Shown here: piece after piece, positions 1 through 12,346 of the stretch
Numbering within the stretch: position 1 is the first letter of the stretch
How the letters are laid out: every line of letters begins with the position of its first letter
DNA from: Blasia pusilla
Lineage: Eukaryota > Marchantiophyta > Marchantiopsida > Blasiales
NCBI GenBank assembly: GCA_050084515.1
Contig: CM114271.1
Span: forward strand, 16,368,001 to 16,432,000
DNA: 64,000 nucleotides
Direction of reading: 5' to 3'
Notes under the pieces: model-generated
What the model saw: only the letters and a program-made list of their open reading frames with translations
Database searches by the model: none
Told to the model about the DNA's origin: nothing
Position numbers and translations under genes: made by a program

Positions 1-1236
1 CCCCAGCACGTGTCTTCGTGATGCCTCAGTCATCCCTGGCACCGCCGTAGTACCGGTAGTGAACCCCATGGCGCGCTCGCGCTCATCTGCTGTAGGCTCC
101 TCCAATACTCTGGTCACCTCATCCCAAATCATGCTTGGCCCTCCCTGACGAAAGGCATGGGATGATGGGAAGCTCACCAACGCAGGTAAGGCTGCCCTCA
201 ACTCCCCCACCCTATTGGCCGTGGCCAACGGTGGTCTATCATCCCGTGTCACCACGTGAGATCTAAGCCCTGAGCCCGAAAAAGCATACATTGTGAAATG
301 TGGTGCTCTCTGGACTCCACTGTATGCTCGACTCAGTACCTTTGGTTGTATCAGGCTCGTCCACCACAGTCGTGGACGATGGGCACGTGACCCAACTCTC
401 GCTGCATCTAACAACACAGAAGGTCCCAACCAGGACCTCACCTGATGTACACTCGTCATCACATGTGCACGAGTATCTCCCAACAATGGCACGTTCTCCA
501 AAATGTACGCTGGAGAACATATCTGACCCTCCTACAAGTGTCGTACTTCTCGCAGCATCTCCCAAAACATCCCTGACCTCGGATCCTGCAATCCAAATCC
601 TCGGCCAGCTCATGAATGACCCTGACATGGCCATCCAACAATCACCAAATGAATCGTGCCAACTCTATCCAGATCCTGCGCCCCCACCAAAGATATGTCG
701 GCGGGTAGCGTATGTTGGTATCCCCGTACTACAGATACCGACAACAACTCAGGATACCTCTGGACCAATCTCGCCACGTGACGTAATGATACTCGCCGCG
801 CGGTCTCATCTCTCTCCACATAAAGGTACTGATGCACCCGTATGCCCGCCTGCAATACTACAGCCAATCCGGTGCTAATCCCTCCGAAGAGATCTAACAC
901 CCTAACACCCTCCTCTCGGCACTGCCACACAACAGGTCTGGTATCTAGTGGGGTCATCGTCTCCACTCCAAGAGCCCGATCGCCATGTGACTCTCGCTGC
1001 TCTGGGATAAAAACATGACTCCACGCCTGCCTCACGAGGTCGTCGGCACTCCTCTGTAGCTCTCGAGTCGTACCCCATAATGGTGAAGAGGCATCGCTAA
1101 CATGGGAAGAGACACCCGCCATGGCCTGTCTCTCCGTGGGACTATCCGCTACTGGGACATCCTCCGCATGTGCGTTCCCCTCCAACAACTCTCCTGGCCA
1201 GCTAACACTACTTGTGAAAGCGGCCAACATGGTCAC
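1..1236 (-). pseudogene. Retrotransposon-borne C5-cytosine DNA methyltransferase (copy 1)
   Basis: The reading frame continues directly from the protease: the 1273 stop codon and the 1236 start are in the same frame, so protease and methyltransferase were one polyprotein. Motif I (DLFGGISTG, SAM binding) is at 868-894 and the catalytic PCQ loop (GWPCQG) at 619-636. The LENV motif VI is at about 487-502, followed by a motif VIII-like RPRLWW stretch. A TRD-like tail then leads to motif X at base 1. This canonical I to X order separates it from plant DRM enzymes, which are rearranged. The RPRLWW motif recalls DNMT3-type enzymes, while PCQ is more usual in DNMT1, CMT and bacterial enzymes. The frame is broken by TGA at 610-612 just after the PCQ loop and by TAG at 532-534 (minus strand). 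In life it would methylate cytosine in DNA. Function is inferred from motifs only. Confidence 0.87.
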
Positions 1237-1272
1237 AGACTCGCCTCGTGATCGACCACCTCGTCCCGCAAA

Positions 1273-2037
1273 CTACACGGGTAACTCACTCATCCGACCG
1301 TCACCTGACCGCCATCCTGGCTGATAAGCAACGGTCTCCTCCCAGAAGTCAAGGATGAATCCAAGGGGATATAACACTATACTCCCCACCAACACATCAT
1401 ACGACTCAGCTGGTGTCGTAATCGCACGTGTGAGCACCATAGCACTATCCGTCGCATGCTCTGGCTGGACTCTGACAACAATCTCCTGTCGAGTCATATA
1501 CTGAGTGGGTGATACGCCCCCAATCGAGGTCTGTATCTCGAAGGGACAAGGCTCAATGTCGGCCTTCCGTAACCCCAACGCTAAACACGCCGCCTTCCCT
1601 AACATCAAGGGTTGCGCTCCCGAATCAAGTAGGACGCGCTGCGGGTGGTATACTGTCCCCGTCGGACTAACCAAGCAAAATACTCCATCCCGGTTATCTA
1701 GTAACACTACTCCATGTGTCACCACTGTTCGCTCTATGGCCGGTCGAGCTTGCATATCTACCAACTTTGCCGCCGCCGCATGCCATGACTCTGTGGGAAA
1801 CGTCCCAAGCACCGGCTCTGAGGGCAAGTCCACCACCTCCTCAACTACCTCTGAACAAGAAGCAGTCACCTCTCCACGCTCACACAACGTGGCGGCCAAC
1901 CGAAACACCTCAGCTGGTCCATCTCCCAACGTCGCCAACTCTATGGCGGAAAATAGTGGAGTCTGACTCACTCTGGTGGCCACCTCCAACACTATGGTCG
2001 ACGTTGACTCCACTCGAGCCGGCATAGGAGTTGTCAC
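1273..2037 (-). pseudogene. Retropepsin (aspartic protease) part of family A polyprotein, copy 1
   Basis: This is the protease module that would cut the retrotransposon polyprotein. It is 254 residues open in one frame. The catalytic signature is a DSGA motif in the context VLLDSGAQPLMLG, followed by a conserved flap-like region and a second hydrophobic strand region ending near YPLGFILDFW. The frame begins by overlapping the gag stop codon in a different frame, so expression could use a frameshift. In copy 2 this boundary carries about 220 extra bases, so the overlap here may instead be the scar of a deletion. The ORF ends at a TAG (1273-1275) where copy 2 has CAA, and the methyltransferase frame continues straight after it. 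Confidence 0.85.
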
Positions 2038-3533
2038 TCCAACTCCTCGTGACGTCGACTACACATGAATCCCATACTAGAGAGATCCTCACCCGGGTCA
2101 GGGTAAGAGGTAGAGAGTGGAGTCACACTAGCTGCTCGCAGCTCCGTGCCTTCCCCAAGTTGCATCATTGTCATGGCAGCAATCCTCTGCTCCAACTGAT
2201 CGATGCGTGAGAGAAGCGCCGGCTCTGGTGCTCCTACTCCATCTCCTCTGGCTGGTGATGGTCCTCTACCACCTCGTCCAGGAAGAACTCCTCGACCTCC
2301 TCCAGGACGACCGCCCCCAGGCCCTCGGCCTACCTCTGGACGTGCCCCTCGTCGAAGGTCAAAACATCTATCCCTAGTGTGACCATATCTGTGGCAATGG
2401 TCACACTGGTGCTGTGGTGGGGCCATCCTTTGTGGCTCCTGAGCAATTGGAGGCGCTGGTGGTCCTCTCCCATGCTGTTGGCAGTCTCTTTGCCTATGGG
2501 CCCCTCCACACGTCCAACAAGACCACATCGGTCCCTGTTGGGCAACATATGTAGGTGCGGGTCGTTGCCTCATAGGCTCACGGTACCCGCCCTGCTCTCT
2601 AGGCACATTGGCCCGCTCCCGTGGTACTCGTGCTCGTTGTGGCACCTGTGGGGTCACCGCCGCTCGTGCACCCGTCGACTCTCGAGAAAATCCAGCGGTC
2701 ACTACCTGCTCCTCACTCATGTTGAGCTCAATACGCTCAGACAACTCAAAGACCACCTTCAATGTGGGCTTCGCTGTGTGAATCAGCACTGCATCTCGGA
2801 CTCTCCTCCGTAGTTCTCGGTCCAGAACCCTGTACCAATACTGGACTGACTGGGCCTCAGTCACTCCAAACAAAGCAATGATCAGCCTCCTCATGCGTGT
2901 GAATGCCTCTCTTAGACTCTCACCCGATCGTCGCTGAAAATCCTGTAGACTCTTCAGCTTGTCGGTGCGTACGCCCTGGTAGCTCTTCCCCAACTGTCGG
3001 AAGAACTCCATTTTGGGGTTGAAGCTGGGTGGCCCTCTACCACCAGAGGTCTTTGCCATATTGCCTCTCTCACTGCCCTCCTCTCCATATAGTCTCCGGG
3101 CTGATGGTGTGGGTCTCTCTCCTCTCACAATCCCATCATATGCCTCGCGACCACTAGTGGACACATACCCTGGAGCCCAATACATCCTCCAGGCATCGAT
3201 CTTTACTGAATATAGTGATCAAAAATTCATGTAGTCATCCATCGGGTGACCCTCTAAGTGCTGGAACAACCCCTTCCATGCCATGAAAGGGTTGAACCGT
3301 GTCGAGGTCCGTATCTCTTGGATGAAATCATCTAAGTCGATGGTGCCCACTGCACCCAAGAAACGATGCATGCCCCGATGGCCCATGTCGTTTGTCTCCT
3401 GCCAAGTACTACTGTCTCTATCGGTGATCTCGTCACCACACCCAGTGTCCAGTGATGACGATCCAGTCACAGATGGATGTCGAGGGAGCTCCTCACTAGT
3501 AACCCCTCGGTATCTCACTCCACTCCGTGTCAC
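2034..3533 (-). pseudogene. Gag (capsid/nucleocapsid) of family A, copy 1
   Basis: About 500 residues of gag in one frame, broken by a single in-frame TGA at 3219-3221. The N-terminal half contains the retrotransposon-gag capsid-like region (WKGLFQHLEG, then the FRQLGKSYQGVRTDKLKSL region, then GESLREAFTRMRRLI). The C-terminal third is basic and glutamine/arginine-rich. It holds two CCHC zinc knuckles: CWTCGGAHRQRDC, which has one residue fewer than canonical before His, and CDHCHRYGHTRDRC, which is canonical. A Gly/Arg/Pro-rich stretch follows. The role is packaging of element RNA into virus-like particles. The start was taken at the methionine conserved with copy 2 (24734). Apart from the one stop this gag is much better preserved than that of copy 2. 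Confidence 0.85.
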
Positions 3534-4276
3534 ACCACTACCACTGCTCGCACTACCCGGTTCTTCCGAACCCTGGAAGAACGCCGTGATGACAAACCCT
3601 GTCTCACCCGCTCAAGCACTCAGACTCACCAAGAGTCTCCCACACGCCTCACTAGCTCACCTATGCTAACGTCAATCCCGTGATGACATACCCGGCCTCA
3701 CGCACGCTCCACACTCGGGCTCACGATGAGCCTCCCAACTGACTCACCTAACCTAGCGACACTATCTCGGGTCATGCACGCGACCCCTACTCGGAAACCG
3801 CCATATATCCACCAACATGCTACACATGAAAAGAATCTACACTCGTCACCATCACTACACCCATCTAGCACCAGCTACTACCCGATACCCAGCACTCTCA
3901 ATCACACACGACAAGTGCGGGAAAAGGGACTCGAATGGGTAACCTGATCACGCCCTCCAACCTGGTGCATCGTTAATATGCACTCCTCCTCATGAGATGA
4001 CAATCTCCACAACATAACACTCCCCTCGACCAACATGTTGATCCTCCCGTCAACAGATGCGGACAACCCGTCAGCATCATGCACACTGCCCGTTCGGCCC
4101 GTGGCCTCCCTACGGGAGGAGAGGGGAGAAAGGGGGTTGCGTCCGCCCATGGCCTTCCGAACAGAAAAATGACACAAAAAACGTCACACACACGTCTCCA
4201 GGGGCTCCTGACCAAGGCAACTCGCTTGCCTACCTGCAAACAACAAATTCCCACCAGCCCCCTGACATCTTTCTCA
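3534..4276 (-). other. Untranslated leader of family A, copy 1
   Basis: This stretch lies between the LTR and gag and is collinear with the leader of copy 2 (23072-24733), but roughly half its length, so it has lost internal sequence relative to copy 2. No coding capacity is supported; the open frames here are fortuitous. I see no convincing tRNA primer-binding site next to the LTR end. Confidence 0.6.
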
Positions 4277-4868
4277 TGTAAAAATAAAGAGTAGTAAAAA
4301 TGGCACACCCGGCCTTAAACTCCACTCCTCAATCTACATCGGCATATCGAGCCTCGTCCACCCTGTGCTATCAAGGAATCCGGACGCTAGCACCCTAGTC
4401 CTAGCTCACACACATACAAGGGAGGTGCTCCAACGGCCCAACATGAGAAAGATGGCTTAGGAAAGCCATCTTCCTCTCTTATATAGCCCTTCCCTTGGTA
4501 ACCTGCGCGCACAAGTTACCAGGGGCAGGTGACCTGGTCAACAAGTCACCCGGCTGTAAAAGACCTCAACATGAAAGTTGTCAGAAACAACGTTCCTGAC
4601 ACAATGGACCTATCCTCAACCTCATCCGACACTATGGGACAAAGTTACACTCGAGATAGTCCATTGGCTCCTACGCCCTATCCACGATAGATCTCGGCCT
4701 ATCGGCTACTCAGATGTGACAGTTGTCATGTGCATACATATCGCTACACAACATACATCGCTTGTCACATTTACACCACACAACACCGATCTTCCCCACA
4801 CACGGGTCAATCCACACATGTACAAAAATCAACTCATAGATCTCGGCCTATCGGCTACTCAGATGTGA
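4277..4868 (-). repeat. LTR region of family A, copy 1 (tandem, internally deleted)
   Basis: On the minus strand the LTR core starts at TGTCACATC (4713-4721) and ends TTTTTACA at 4277. It carries a TATA box (CTATATAAG, 4478-4486) just upstream of a 10 bp hairpin (AAGATGGCTT tcct AAGCCATCTT) that is kept in other copies. Outside the core (4722-4835) lies the block that in copy 2 sits on both sides of the 3' core. Outside that, 4836-4868 repeats the first 33 bases of the core. The order is therefore core start (33 bp), side block, full core. This points to a tandem LTR with an internal deletion. Confidence 0.7.
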
Positions 4869-4872
4869 GAGA

Positions 4873-6286
4873 GAAGAAGATTCGCCCCTCACCACTTTCA
4901 CCACGGACTGGGGAACTTTCGCATATCGCGTGATGCCCTTTGGGTTGTGCAATGCCCCAGCTACCTTCCAACGAATGATGATCTCCATCTTCCAAGAGTA
5001 TCTGCGGAAGTTTGTTGAAATTTTCTTGGATGATTTTTGTATCTTTAGTACAGAGGCCGAACACCTGGAAAAATTAGAATTAACCCTCGCTCGTTGTCGA
5101 GAAGTGCACTTGTCCCTCCATCCAGAAAAATCGTATATTGCTATGAAACAAGGGATCTTGTTGGGACACAGAGTGTCGGCTCAAGGAATTGAAGTCGACA
5201 GGGCTAAGGTGGATATTATCGTCGCATTGGAACCACCCACCAATCTCCGAGAATTGAGAGGATTCTTGGGACACGTCGGATACTATCGAAGGTTTATTTA
5301 AGATTATGCGGTAAAAGCAAGAGCTCTTACTGCATTACTTAAAAAATCTACAGAATGGGAGTGGACTCCACCTTGCCAAGCGGCATTTGACACTTTAAAA
5401 AGGGCATTGCAAACAGCTCTTGTACTCCGGTCCCCTGATTGGACCAAACCCCTCCACGTATATGTGGACACATCCTCGTTTGCCATTGGAGTGGTGCTCA
5501 GCCAACTAGATGACAACAAACATGACTTTCCGGTTTACTACGCCTGACGGCAACTCTCTTCGGCGGAACAGAAATATACAACCACTGAACGAGAGGCACG
5601 AGGCATGGTCTTCTCGTGTAAAAAGTTTCGACACTATTTATTAGGTTACGAATTTTTCTTCCACGTCGACCATTTCGCGCTCAGACCATTAATGGTGAAG
5701 GCAGACTTGTCCGGTCGCATTGCGCGATGGATCCTTCTGCTCCAAGAATTCACATTCGATGTGGTTACCCGTGCCGGCAAGGTGCATACCAATGCGGATT
5801 TTCTTTCCAGGTTGAGGATGACGAACGCGGACCTCACCCAATCCGTCGATGATACCTTTCCCGACGAAGACCTGTTCCAGATTACGGAGGACCGGTTGTG
5901 CCAATCCTTTTATTAGGATATTTTGCGTTTTTAAATTACTCTGCCACTTCCTGGCCCTATGACAGCGGACGAACGTGTTGTTTTCTTACATAAGATAGGA
6001 CCATATGAGATATGTCAAGGGATCCTATTCAAATTAGGTGTGGATGAAGAGTATCGACGACGCTTGGAAGCATAAGAAATCCCCCAAGTCATCAGAGCCA
6101 TGCATACGGCTGATTCTGGTGGACATTATGCGATAAAAAACACCGTCAAGAAAATCTTGGCCGCACGTTATTGGTGGCCAACTATGTACAAAGATGTAGG
6201 TCACTCTATCCAGAGTTGTGATGCCTGTCAAAGAGCAGGTCGACCCACGGCAACCTCGCGATGACCTTTGGTACCTAATAGTAAAG
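4873..6286 (+). pseudogene. Ty3/gypsy pol relic (RT, RNase H, integrase start), different family
   Basis: A decayed plus-strand pol fragment begins inside reverse transcriptase at a TTFTTDWGTFAYRVMPFGL-type segment and keeps the catalytic box as FLDD (about 5023-5034). It then shows the LGH and GYYRRFI connection region, RNase H (VYVDTSSFAIGVVLSQ, then TTTEREARGMVF, then HVDHFALRPL, then NADFLSR) and the integrase zinc-binding start (HTADSGGHYAIKNTVKK, then CDACQ). In-frame stops interrupt it, for example after GYYRRFI at 5299-5301 and near 5545. It differs in sequence from family A pol. Its upstream part is missing exactly where copy 1 begins, so copy 1 probably inserted here. It fades out near 6286. 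Confidence 0.85.
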
Positions 6287-7716
6287 ATGAGATGGGGGAA
6301 GTGCATGGGGAGAGGTTTTGTAAAGTGGAAGTTTGGAAAATGGAATGAAAGGTGACACATAGGTGGACACTAATAGGACCTAATCGTAGTATCCACTATA
6401 TTATAAAAACCAACTTTTTCGGTTCGACATATCAATGCCAATGCTTGCCCCTTCTCCTAGTGCAAACACTTGAGCTTCTGACACATGGCATTTTGGGCCA
6501 ATCATAGAGCAGCATTTTTTGCTGGTTTGACACGTGATTTCCATGACTCTATAGCCATTGGATGGAGCTCTTTCTAGCCATTTAATGGGTCTGCTTAGGG
6601 TTTTGGTGCATTTTTTGTAATAGCCTATAATGTTTTTTTTTTGACCGATTCAAAATTTATGTTCTTAAGACACTTGACGTCTGTTCAACGAGGTAGGCCA
6701 ATCGATGAAACAACCCTCTCGCTTCTCAAAGAGTTGTTAGGGCTTACAACATTTGAGGACCTTGCAGCGTAGAACGTATGTATTTGTTATACCCAAAATT
6801 GAAACTCCCAAACCGATACACTTCAGGCTCTGCTCAGGTAACATCATGTCCTTCATTCCATTTTCTCATGCAACCAAATAACAGAAGCCATTGAAGCTTG
6901 ATTTGGAGTTTCTGAGGTTTATATATATACAATTACACGTGTCTTCTCTAACATAGGTTGAATAAGAGTCTCTGAGCTCTACCTTAGGGCCTTTATGCAA
7001 GATACTAATGTGGTGTTTTAGAGACTAGCTCTAATGTTACAAGATGCTAATATTCATGCATTCTAGGTACTCCGCAAAGTGTTTGGCAGCTCCCATTCTT
7101 GGTTCAGCTCCTTCAACAAGTCCCGGTTCGAAAGCGCCTCTTGATTCAACAAGTGTTGCATCACCTCCCGTCTCCGAAAACTCCCGGTTTGAAGTGCTCC
7201 TCTAGGTTCAACTGCAACTCCAAGACCTTCTAAACCATCTCCCCTCCCTTGCTCTTGATACAACTACTATCTCTGCAACCGACTTCTCAACAAAGGTGTA
7301 GAACAGATCGAAGCTACAAAAAAGACCAGGATGACATCGAGAATAATAGCGAAGAAGTCCACACAAGGAAAGGGAAAGAGTATATCCAAGGTGACTTAAT
7401 CGAAAAAGCATTGCGGTGTAAAGGAGTAAAGGAGTCGTAAGAAAATTTTACCACAACAAACAAACATTGACATTCTAATTCTCCAATGGCCACAAATAAA
7501 ATGATTGGACGACCCCCTCATAAAAGTCCGGTCTACCAATTGGCAACACCACACACACAACACAAGCACCATAATCCTGCCCTCTCCTCGGATTATAGTG
7601 CCATCTCTTCGTCTACATGACCCATTTAAGCCAAAGATCCCCCCGACACCGAGTTGTATTTCCACAACCTTTAGCAACTTACCAAGAATATTGGTCTTCT
7701 CCACTTGTCCCCACCC

Positions 7717-7759
7717 CTTTTATGCTTTAAGAAAAAACGATTTTCTTAAAGCATAAAAG
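7717..7759. repeat. Perfect 19 bp inverted repeat, 5 nt loop
   Basis: The arms 7717-7735 and 7741-7759 are exact reverse complements around the loop AACGA. The arm reads CTTTTATGCTTTAAGAAAA. It lies about 0.5 kb upstream of the ClpF-like start codon. It could be a MITE remnant or a template-switch scar. Confidence 0.9.
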
Positions 7760-8133
7760 AAAAATCGTTAGATAATAATGTTTCCTCATAATGGCTACCA
7801 AATAGCCATAAGAATTCGTTCCTCAGTTGTAGAGGAACGAGGGCCACAGGAAATGTGCACCCTCCAAAGGAGAGAGAGATGGGGAGGAGGAGAGACGAAG
7901 TGAAATGGATCCGCCCATGGCGGAGGATGAGACGATGGCAGGACAGAGCTCCAGGGTCGGTGGGCTGTGCACTGCAGGCTGTGGCGAAATTGGGAGCTGG
8001 GTAGTAGCAGCAGCAGAAGGAGAAGTGCCGTTGGTTGCAGCGCCTCATGCCCGAGTAGGCCTCCAACAGTTGTGGGCTGCTTTAGCTGCGAGGAAGTGGA
8101 GTCCCAGTTCGTGAGTGACTGTGTGCCATCAAT

Positions 8134-8163
<30 letters not shown>
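8134..8163 (+). repeat. CAG/TAG trinucleotide microsatellite in the 5' UTR region of the ClpF-like gene
   Basis: Eight CAG units are followed by TAG units, ending about 80 bases before the chosen ATG at 8246. It is presumably transcribed as 5' UTR. Confidence 0.85.
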
Positions 8164-8165
<2 letters not shown>

Positions 8166-8245
8166 TCGGTTTTTCGGGTGGGTGAATCAATCGGCAGGGC
8201 CCCTGTCGGTGGAGTGGATTTTAGAGCGCGACTGAGTTGAATTCA

Positions 8246-11200
8246 ATGGCAGCTGCCGGGGCTTGGGCTGGAGCCAGTGGAGGCGGAATTCGGGCAGTGG
8301 ATCGGCCCAGCTCCTCAGGGGCATCGTGTGGGAGGAATTTGAGCAGAAGCGTTAGCTGTGGAAGGAGGAGTGGAGTTGTGAGGGTGGTTGCATCCGGAGC
8401 TCTTTCTTCTTGTTCTTGCTCTTCCAGGGAATGGTGGAGAGCCGCTGGTGCACGAATTGGGAAGGTTTCTGCCGCTGCTCGAGGTGACAGTGAAGCGGAG
8501 CGGAGAACTCAAAGGAGGGCAGCGTCCGAGCGAAGCGAGAGGTGCAATGAGGAGCTGCTGATGTTCCTGTTTCAGTTGGATCTCTCTACTCGACTCCAGG
8601 TGAGTGGCTGTTTCGCTCTTGGATCCTAAGATGATACGGGACTGTAATTGTGAATCATTTGCATCACAATTGGTCTGATTCTGTCTTCGTCATTCCCCTT
8701 ACTGACCAGACTTTCAAGCATGGACATGGATGGGTCCAGGTTTTCTGCAAGCAGATGTGGCAGAGTATGCATAACGTAGTTATAGTCTGAGACATTGTAA
8801 TGTTGAGAATGGTAGGATGGGGACGATTCGCGAGTGAATATGAAATGGGATTGGTGGCTCCGTTTGTGTTCTGGTGCGTATGAATTATGAATAAGATGTG
8901 AACCATCAGAAGAGCAGCTGCTGAAGTAATCGTCGAGAGAGTTCAGATTAGGATTTCACGAATTCTGAATTGTAGTGTGGAATGTGATACGATGTTCTAG
9001 AAATTGCTGATGAGAATCAAGTGATTGTTCCTGTGCATCCATGAGACCTACGGGACTGGGAATTACAATGCGTGGAGTGCTCGGGTAGGCAAGATGAAGG
9101 CAATACAAACCATAGTGTCGAGAGAAGCTGAATGTATTAGCTATTCTTCTCTAGAACAATTTCTATAGATACTACAAGTTTAACCCAAACGTTAAAAGAT
9201 GATTAAGTTGAGCGTGATTCCCTCTGGACGTGAAAGCACTCACAGTTATGGATGGCCCTAGAACTATCTTCTAATTGTTGGTTCTTCATCGTTAATTGCA
9301 TCCAAAATGCAGTGTTATCATACTTTGCTTTTCATTTCTATATGTGAACGCTTTGATCTAATTAGCCTCATCTGAATCTGGACAGGGATTGATGGTACTG
9401 AGTAGACTTCGCAGCTGAAAAGTTGAAAGAAATGTCGATGAGTGATACTTAGTGTCTCTCAAGGACATTAAAACTAGGTTTATCATAATATCTGAATTGC
9501 ACTTGAGAATGCGAAACTTGTAGTATCTATAGGAATTGGTCTAGATGTTTTGTTGAACAGATGTTTTGTTTCAGGTGGTTGATTGAAAAGACTGATTTGT
9601 GACCTGAATTTTGATTCGGAGAGGTTTCTCGTACTTTTGGCTTTGATACTGATGAAATCATTATCTTAAAGTCTGACTACCTGTTCATCAGCACAACACT
9701 GTTGCTGAATACAAATCTACTTGAATGTCGCACATGCTGCCCACGGAGTGATAGGAAGCTGAACGAAAGTAGAGTGTCAAGGCCTATCCTGCCCTGTTCT
9801 GCTTTCTTGAGCTGGCCTCTCACCCTGTCAATAAATTAATTCTACATGCCCCATGGACTTTCCATTTGACATCGCTCTCGTCATTATCTTTTTTATGACC
9901 TTGGCCTGTTTCATCTATTGCTAACTAAATATCTTTGGGTTGCCGTTGAAATTTTCCATCTGAACGACAGCGTGCATTGAACAGTGAGCAGTATGAAGCA
10001 GCCAAGCAGCTCCGTGAAAAAATAGCAGAGGTACTGGTTCTTTGGGTTCTACTGTGAATTTCTGTCACTAGGATGTGCAAATGCTTTACTCAATTGGATT
10101 AACCGAAGGCCTAGTAGTTCTCATCCTGCAGCGTCGGCTATGCAGGATTCTTTACAATCTGGAAGAATTTGATGTATGGAATTTAGTCCTGTGATCTTGG
10201 GTAGTGCCTTGAACAAGTCTCTACAAATCTCTAGTTCATCAATTTGGTTTTGTATCATAAAAAATGTGCTGAGGACCTCAGCTGGATGAACTGAGGTTTT
10301 CTGGTGACTGGTCCCAGGTAGACCAGGAAGTGGCACGGCAAAGAGAAGGAAAGATGGGGTCTATCTCATCTAAAGATGAAGCTCAAGATAAAGCTCTCAC
10401 AGTTCTGCGCCTCAAGTATAGCATCTCCTCCTCTTTAAGTACCTGGGCCTAAATAGACAAAAGATTATGCCAGTTTGTAAATTTCTTGTGAAGTTTCCTG
10501 GGCAATCAGTCGTCTTGAAAGGAGCAGGAAGCTTGATGAATGGCATGTTGACTTAGGGTTTGGACGACACTTCATCCAAGAAAGTAGTTGGGCAGTTTCA
10601 TGACACTCAAATTCTCGTCTTTTTTAGCAAGGGTGGGTCAGTGGTGTGAGAGCCTTTTTGATCGTGCAGTTACTCCCACACAATAATATTCCATAAAGTG
10701 TTTGATAGAATACCACTGCCCAACTCTCACGTCATCATGTGCACTTACCATAGCATGCCTCTAGGCATGAGGCAGCAGAAGCACAATTCACCTCCCCACC
10801 TAATACTTTCCCTCACCTCCAATTGCTTCAGGGCTGAGCTGCAGAGGGCAATAGAAACAGAAGATTACCCAGGTGCAGCCCGGATTCGAGACAGTATCTC
10901 CAAGGTTGAGGTATGTTCAGAAACTGTTTTTATCTCTGTAACGTGGGGCTTCTAACAGTGCTTCCTCAATTGACTTTCAAACGCTTGCAATTTTCTATGA
11001 AGTTTACCCAGCACAGGTGATGGAATGTGGAATTGCAACTTGGTCTTGTTTTGGGAGTTGTCTTCTTGATATTATTATTGTCGTACTTGTCCAGGCTGAC
11101 TCACTAGCAGCATCCGCAAAGGCGCTAGTGTCTCAAAATCTGAAGTATACATTCCGACTAGGTCAACGTGTAAAGCACAAAATTCATGGTAAGAAGCAAG

Positions 11201-12346
11201 CCACGAGTAGAGAAAAGATATCTAATTCTTGTATATTCTGCTTGTGCTCTTGACACCCTCAGAAGTTTATCTTCTATCGTGGGCATTGTTGACCATAGGC
11301 ACTTAAATCTTACTGAACTTTTGCTCAAGGTTTCTTCATTCACTGTCTTTCAGATACTGTTGTCTGCTTGAATCCTGTTCAGGTTATCAAGGTGTGATCG
11401 GTGGGATGGACCCACAATGCTGTGAGTCCGAAGACTGGGTTGAAGCAGCTGGTATCAACCAGCTATCTGGAGGAAAGAATCAGCCCTTTTATCATGTACG
11501 ATTGCAGAACCCAATGGTTCTCTTTCTAGACCTCAGCACATGGGTTTAGGAGCAAGTATGACCAGTACTCATGAATGTAATGATGTGAGGCAAGTGGCTC
11601 AGCTGGCCTATATTTTGCTCCCAACAAGCGTATCCTTGTGTTCAGGTTTTGGTGAGAATACAAGAAGATCCTAGTGAGCCACCATTTTTGGTGGCTTATG
11701 GTAAGTAAGGCAGGCCTTCCCTGTATGTAGAAATTTCTGTTGAGCAGTATCGATTTCCAGGTTTATGTGTTGACTTCAGAGCTTCTGGGCTTTACTACAA
11801 TTCCGATATGCTTCAGAGGACATGCTCAAGTTCTGAGTAACGGCCTTTTCTGCTCAGTCAGACTTAGCCCAAGTTTTCGAGATGGATAGATTTCATTCCA
11901 CTCTGTCTGTGCCCCTGATGTGACTCTCACAGCATCTTCCGTAGCTTATCTTATGTTTGTGTTCGTGTGTTGCAGTGGCCGAAGAGAACCTCATCATTCC
12001 AGATGAGCAAGATATAGTAAGTATTTGTCCACTGGTCTCCAAGATGATTGAATACTACGTTGCGAGTGAAGTTGGAACTTAGTTCAAGTATGTAGTTATG
12101 GGATCACCAAAGACTTCTTAGACAGAGTAGGGCCAACACTTCACCATGGAAACAGGTATTTTCTAACTAGTCACTGTATTTCAGGGGCGCTTTGATCATC
12201 CATACACGTACTTTCTTTTCTATGGGATGGATGGCGCGGGGGATTTCATTCCATCGAAGCAGTTACGGGAGAAATACAACGCACCTCGACACGAGCTTCC
12301 TTATGAGGAAGATGATGGCTCTTCCAGTAGTGAGGGACCGTCATGA
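8246..12346 (+). CDS. CLPF: ClpF-like chloroplast Clp protease adaptor (UVR and YccV domains), 9 exons
   Basis: Exons: 8246-8599, 9971-10030, 10318-10415, 10832-10910, 11095-11188, 11383-11495, 11646-11700, 11976-12016 and 12185-12346. All junctions are GT-AG and in phase, giving 351 codons plus TGA. Residues 1 to about 75 are rich in Ser, Arg and Ala, like a chloroplast transit peptide. A conserved region around ELLMFLFQLDLSTRLQ precedes two UVR-type helices: LNSEQYEAAKQLREKIAE at about 121-138 and AIETEDYPGAARIRDSISKV at about 177-196. From about residue 215 follows a YccV/HspQ-like domain (YTFRLGQRVKHKIHG, then GVIGGMDP, WVEAAGI, QPFYHVLV, PPFLVAYVAEENL, RFDHPYTYFLFYGMDGAGDF). In Arabidopsis, ClpF works with ClpS1 to deliver substrates to the stromal Clp protease. 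The upstream TTG at 8237 was rejected in favour of the ATG. Identification is by domain order and recalled similarity. Confidence 0.9.

Larger units (their letters stand above)
1..4868 (-). mobile_element. Ty3/gypsy family A retrotransposon, copy 1 (partial, with DNA methyltransferase)
   Basis: This is a minus-strand LTR retrotransposon cut by the left window edge. Reading from high to low coordinates it has LTR sequence (about 4868-4277), a long leader, gag (3533-2034), retropepsin (from 2037) and a C5 DNA methyltransferase that reaches motif X at base 1. Copy 2 (22589-32627) is collinear over the whole shared length, which is how the boundaries were set. Reverse transcriptase, integrase and the other LTR lie outside the window. 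The upstream end directly abuts a different gypsy pol relic at 4873, so the element probably landed in it; the target duplication cannot be checked because the far end is missing. Confidence 0.9.
6287..8245. other. Gap upstream of the ClpF-like gene
   Basis: I recognise no gene here. The left part is unique-looking AT-rich sequence. The right part (from about 7.85 kb) becomes GC-richer and should contain the promoter and 5' UTR of the ClpF-like gene. It also contains a perfect hairpin at 7717-7759 and a CAG repeat at 8134-8163, listed separately. Confidence 0.5.

Noticed and set aside
300-878. A 192-residue plus-strand open frame
   Set aside because: It is antisense to the methyltransferase of copy 1, and the opposite strand explains the sequence.
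4251-4277. A tRNA primer-binding site next to the family A LTR
   Set aside because: The bases after the LTR end (TGAGAAAGATGTC) do not match the usual initiator-Met or other primer sites I can recall.
7063-7756. Cluster of short open frames
   Set aside because: Short, overlapping on both strands, without recognisable motifs.
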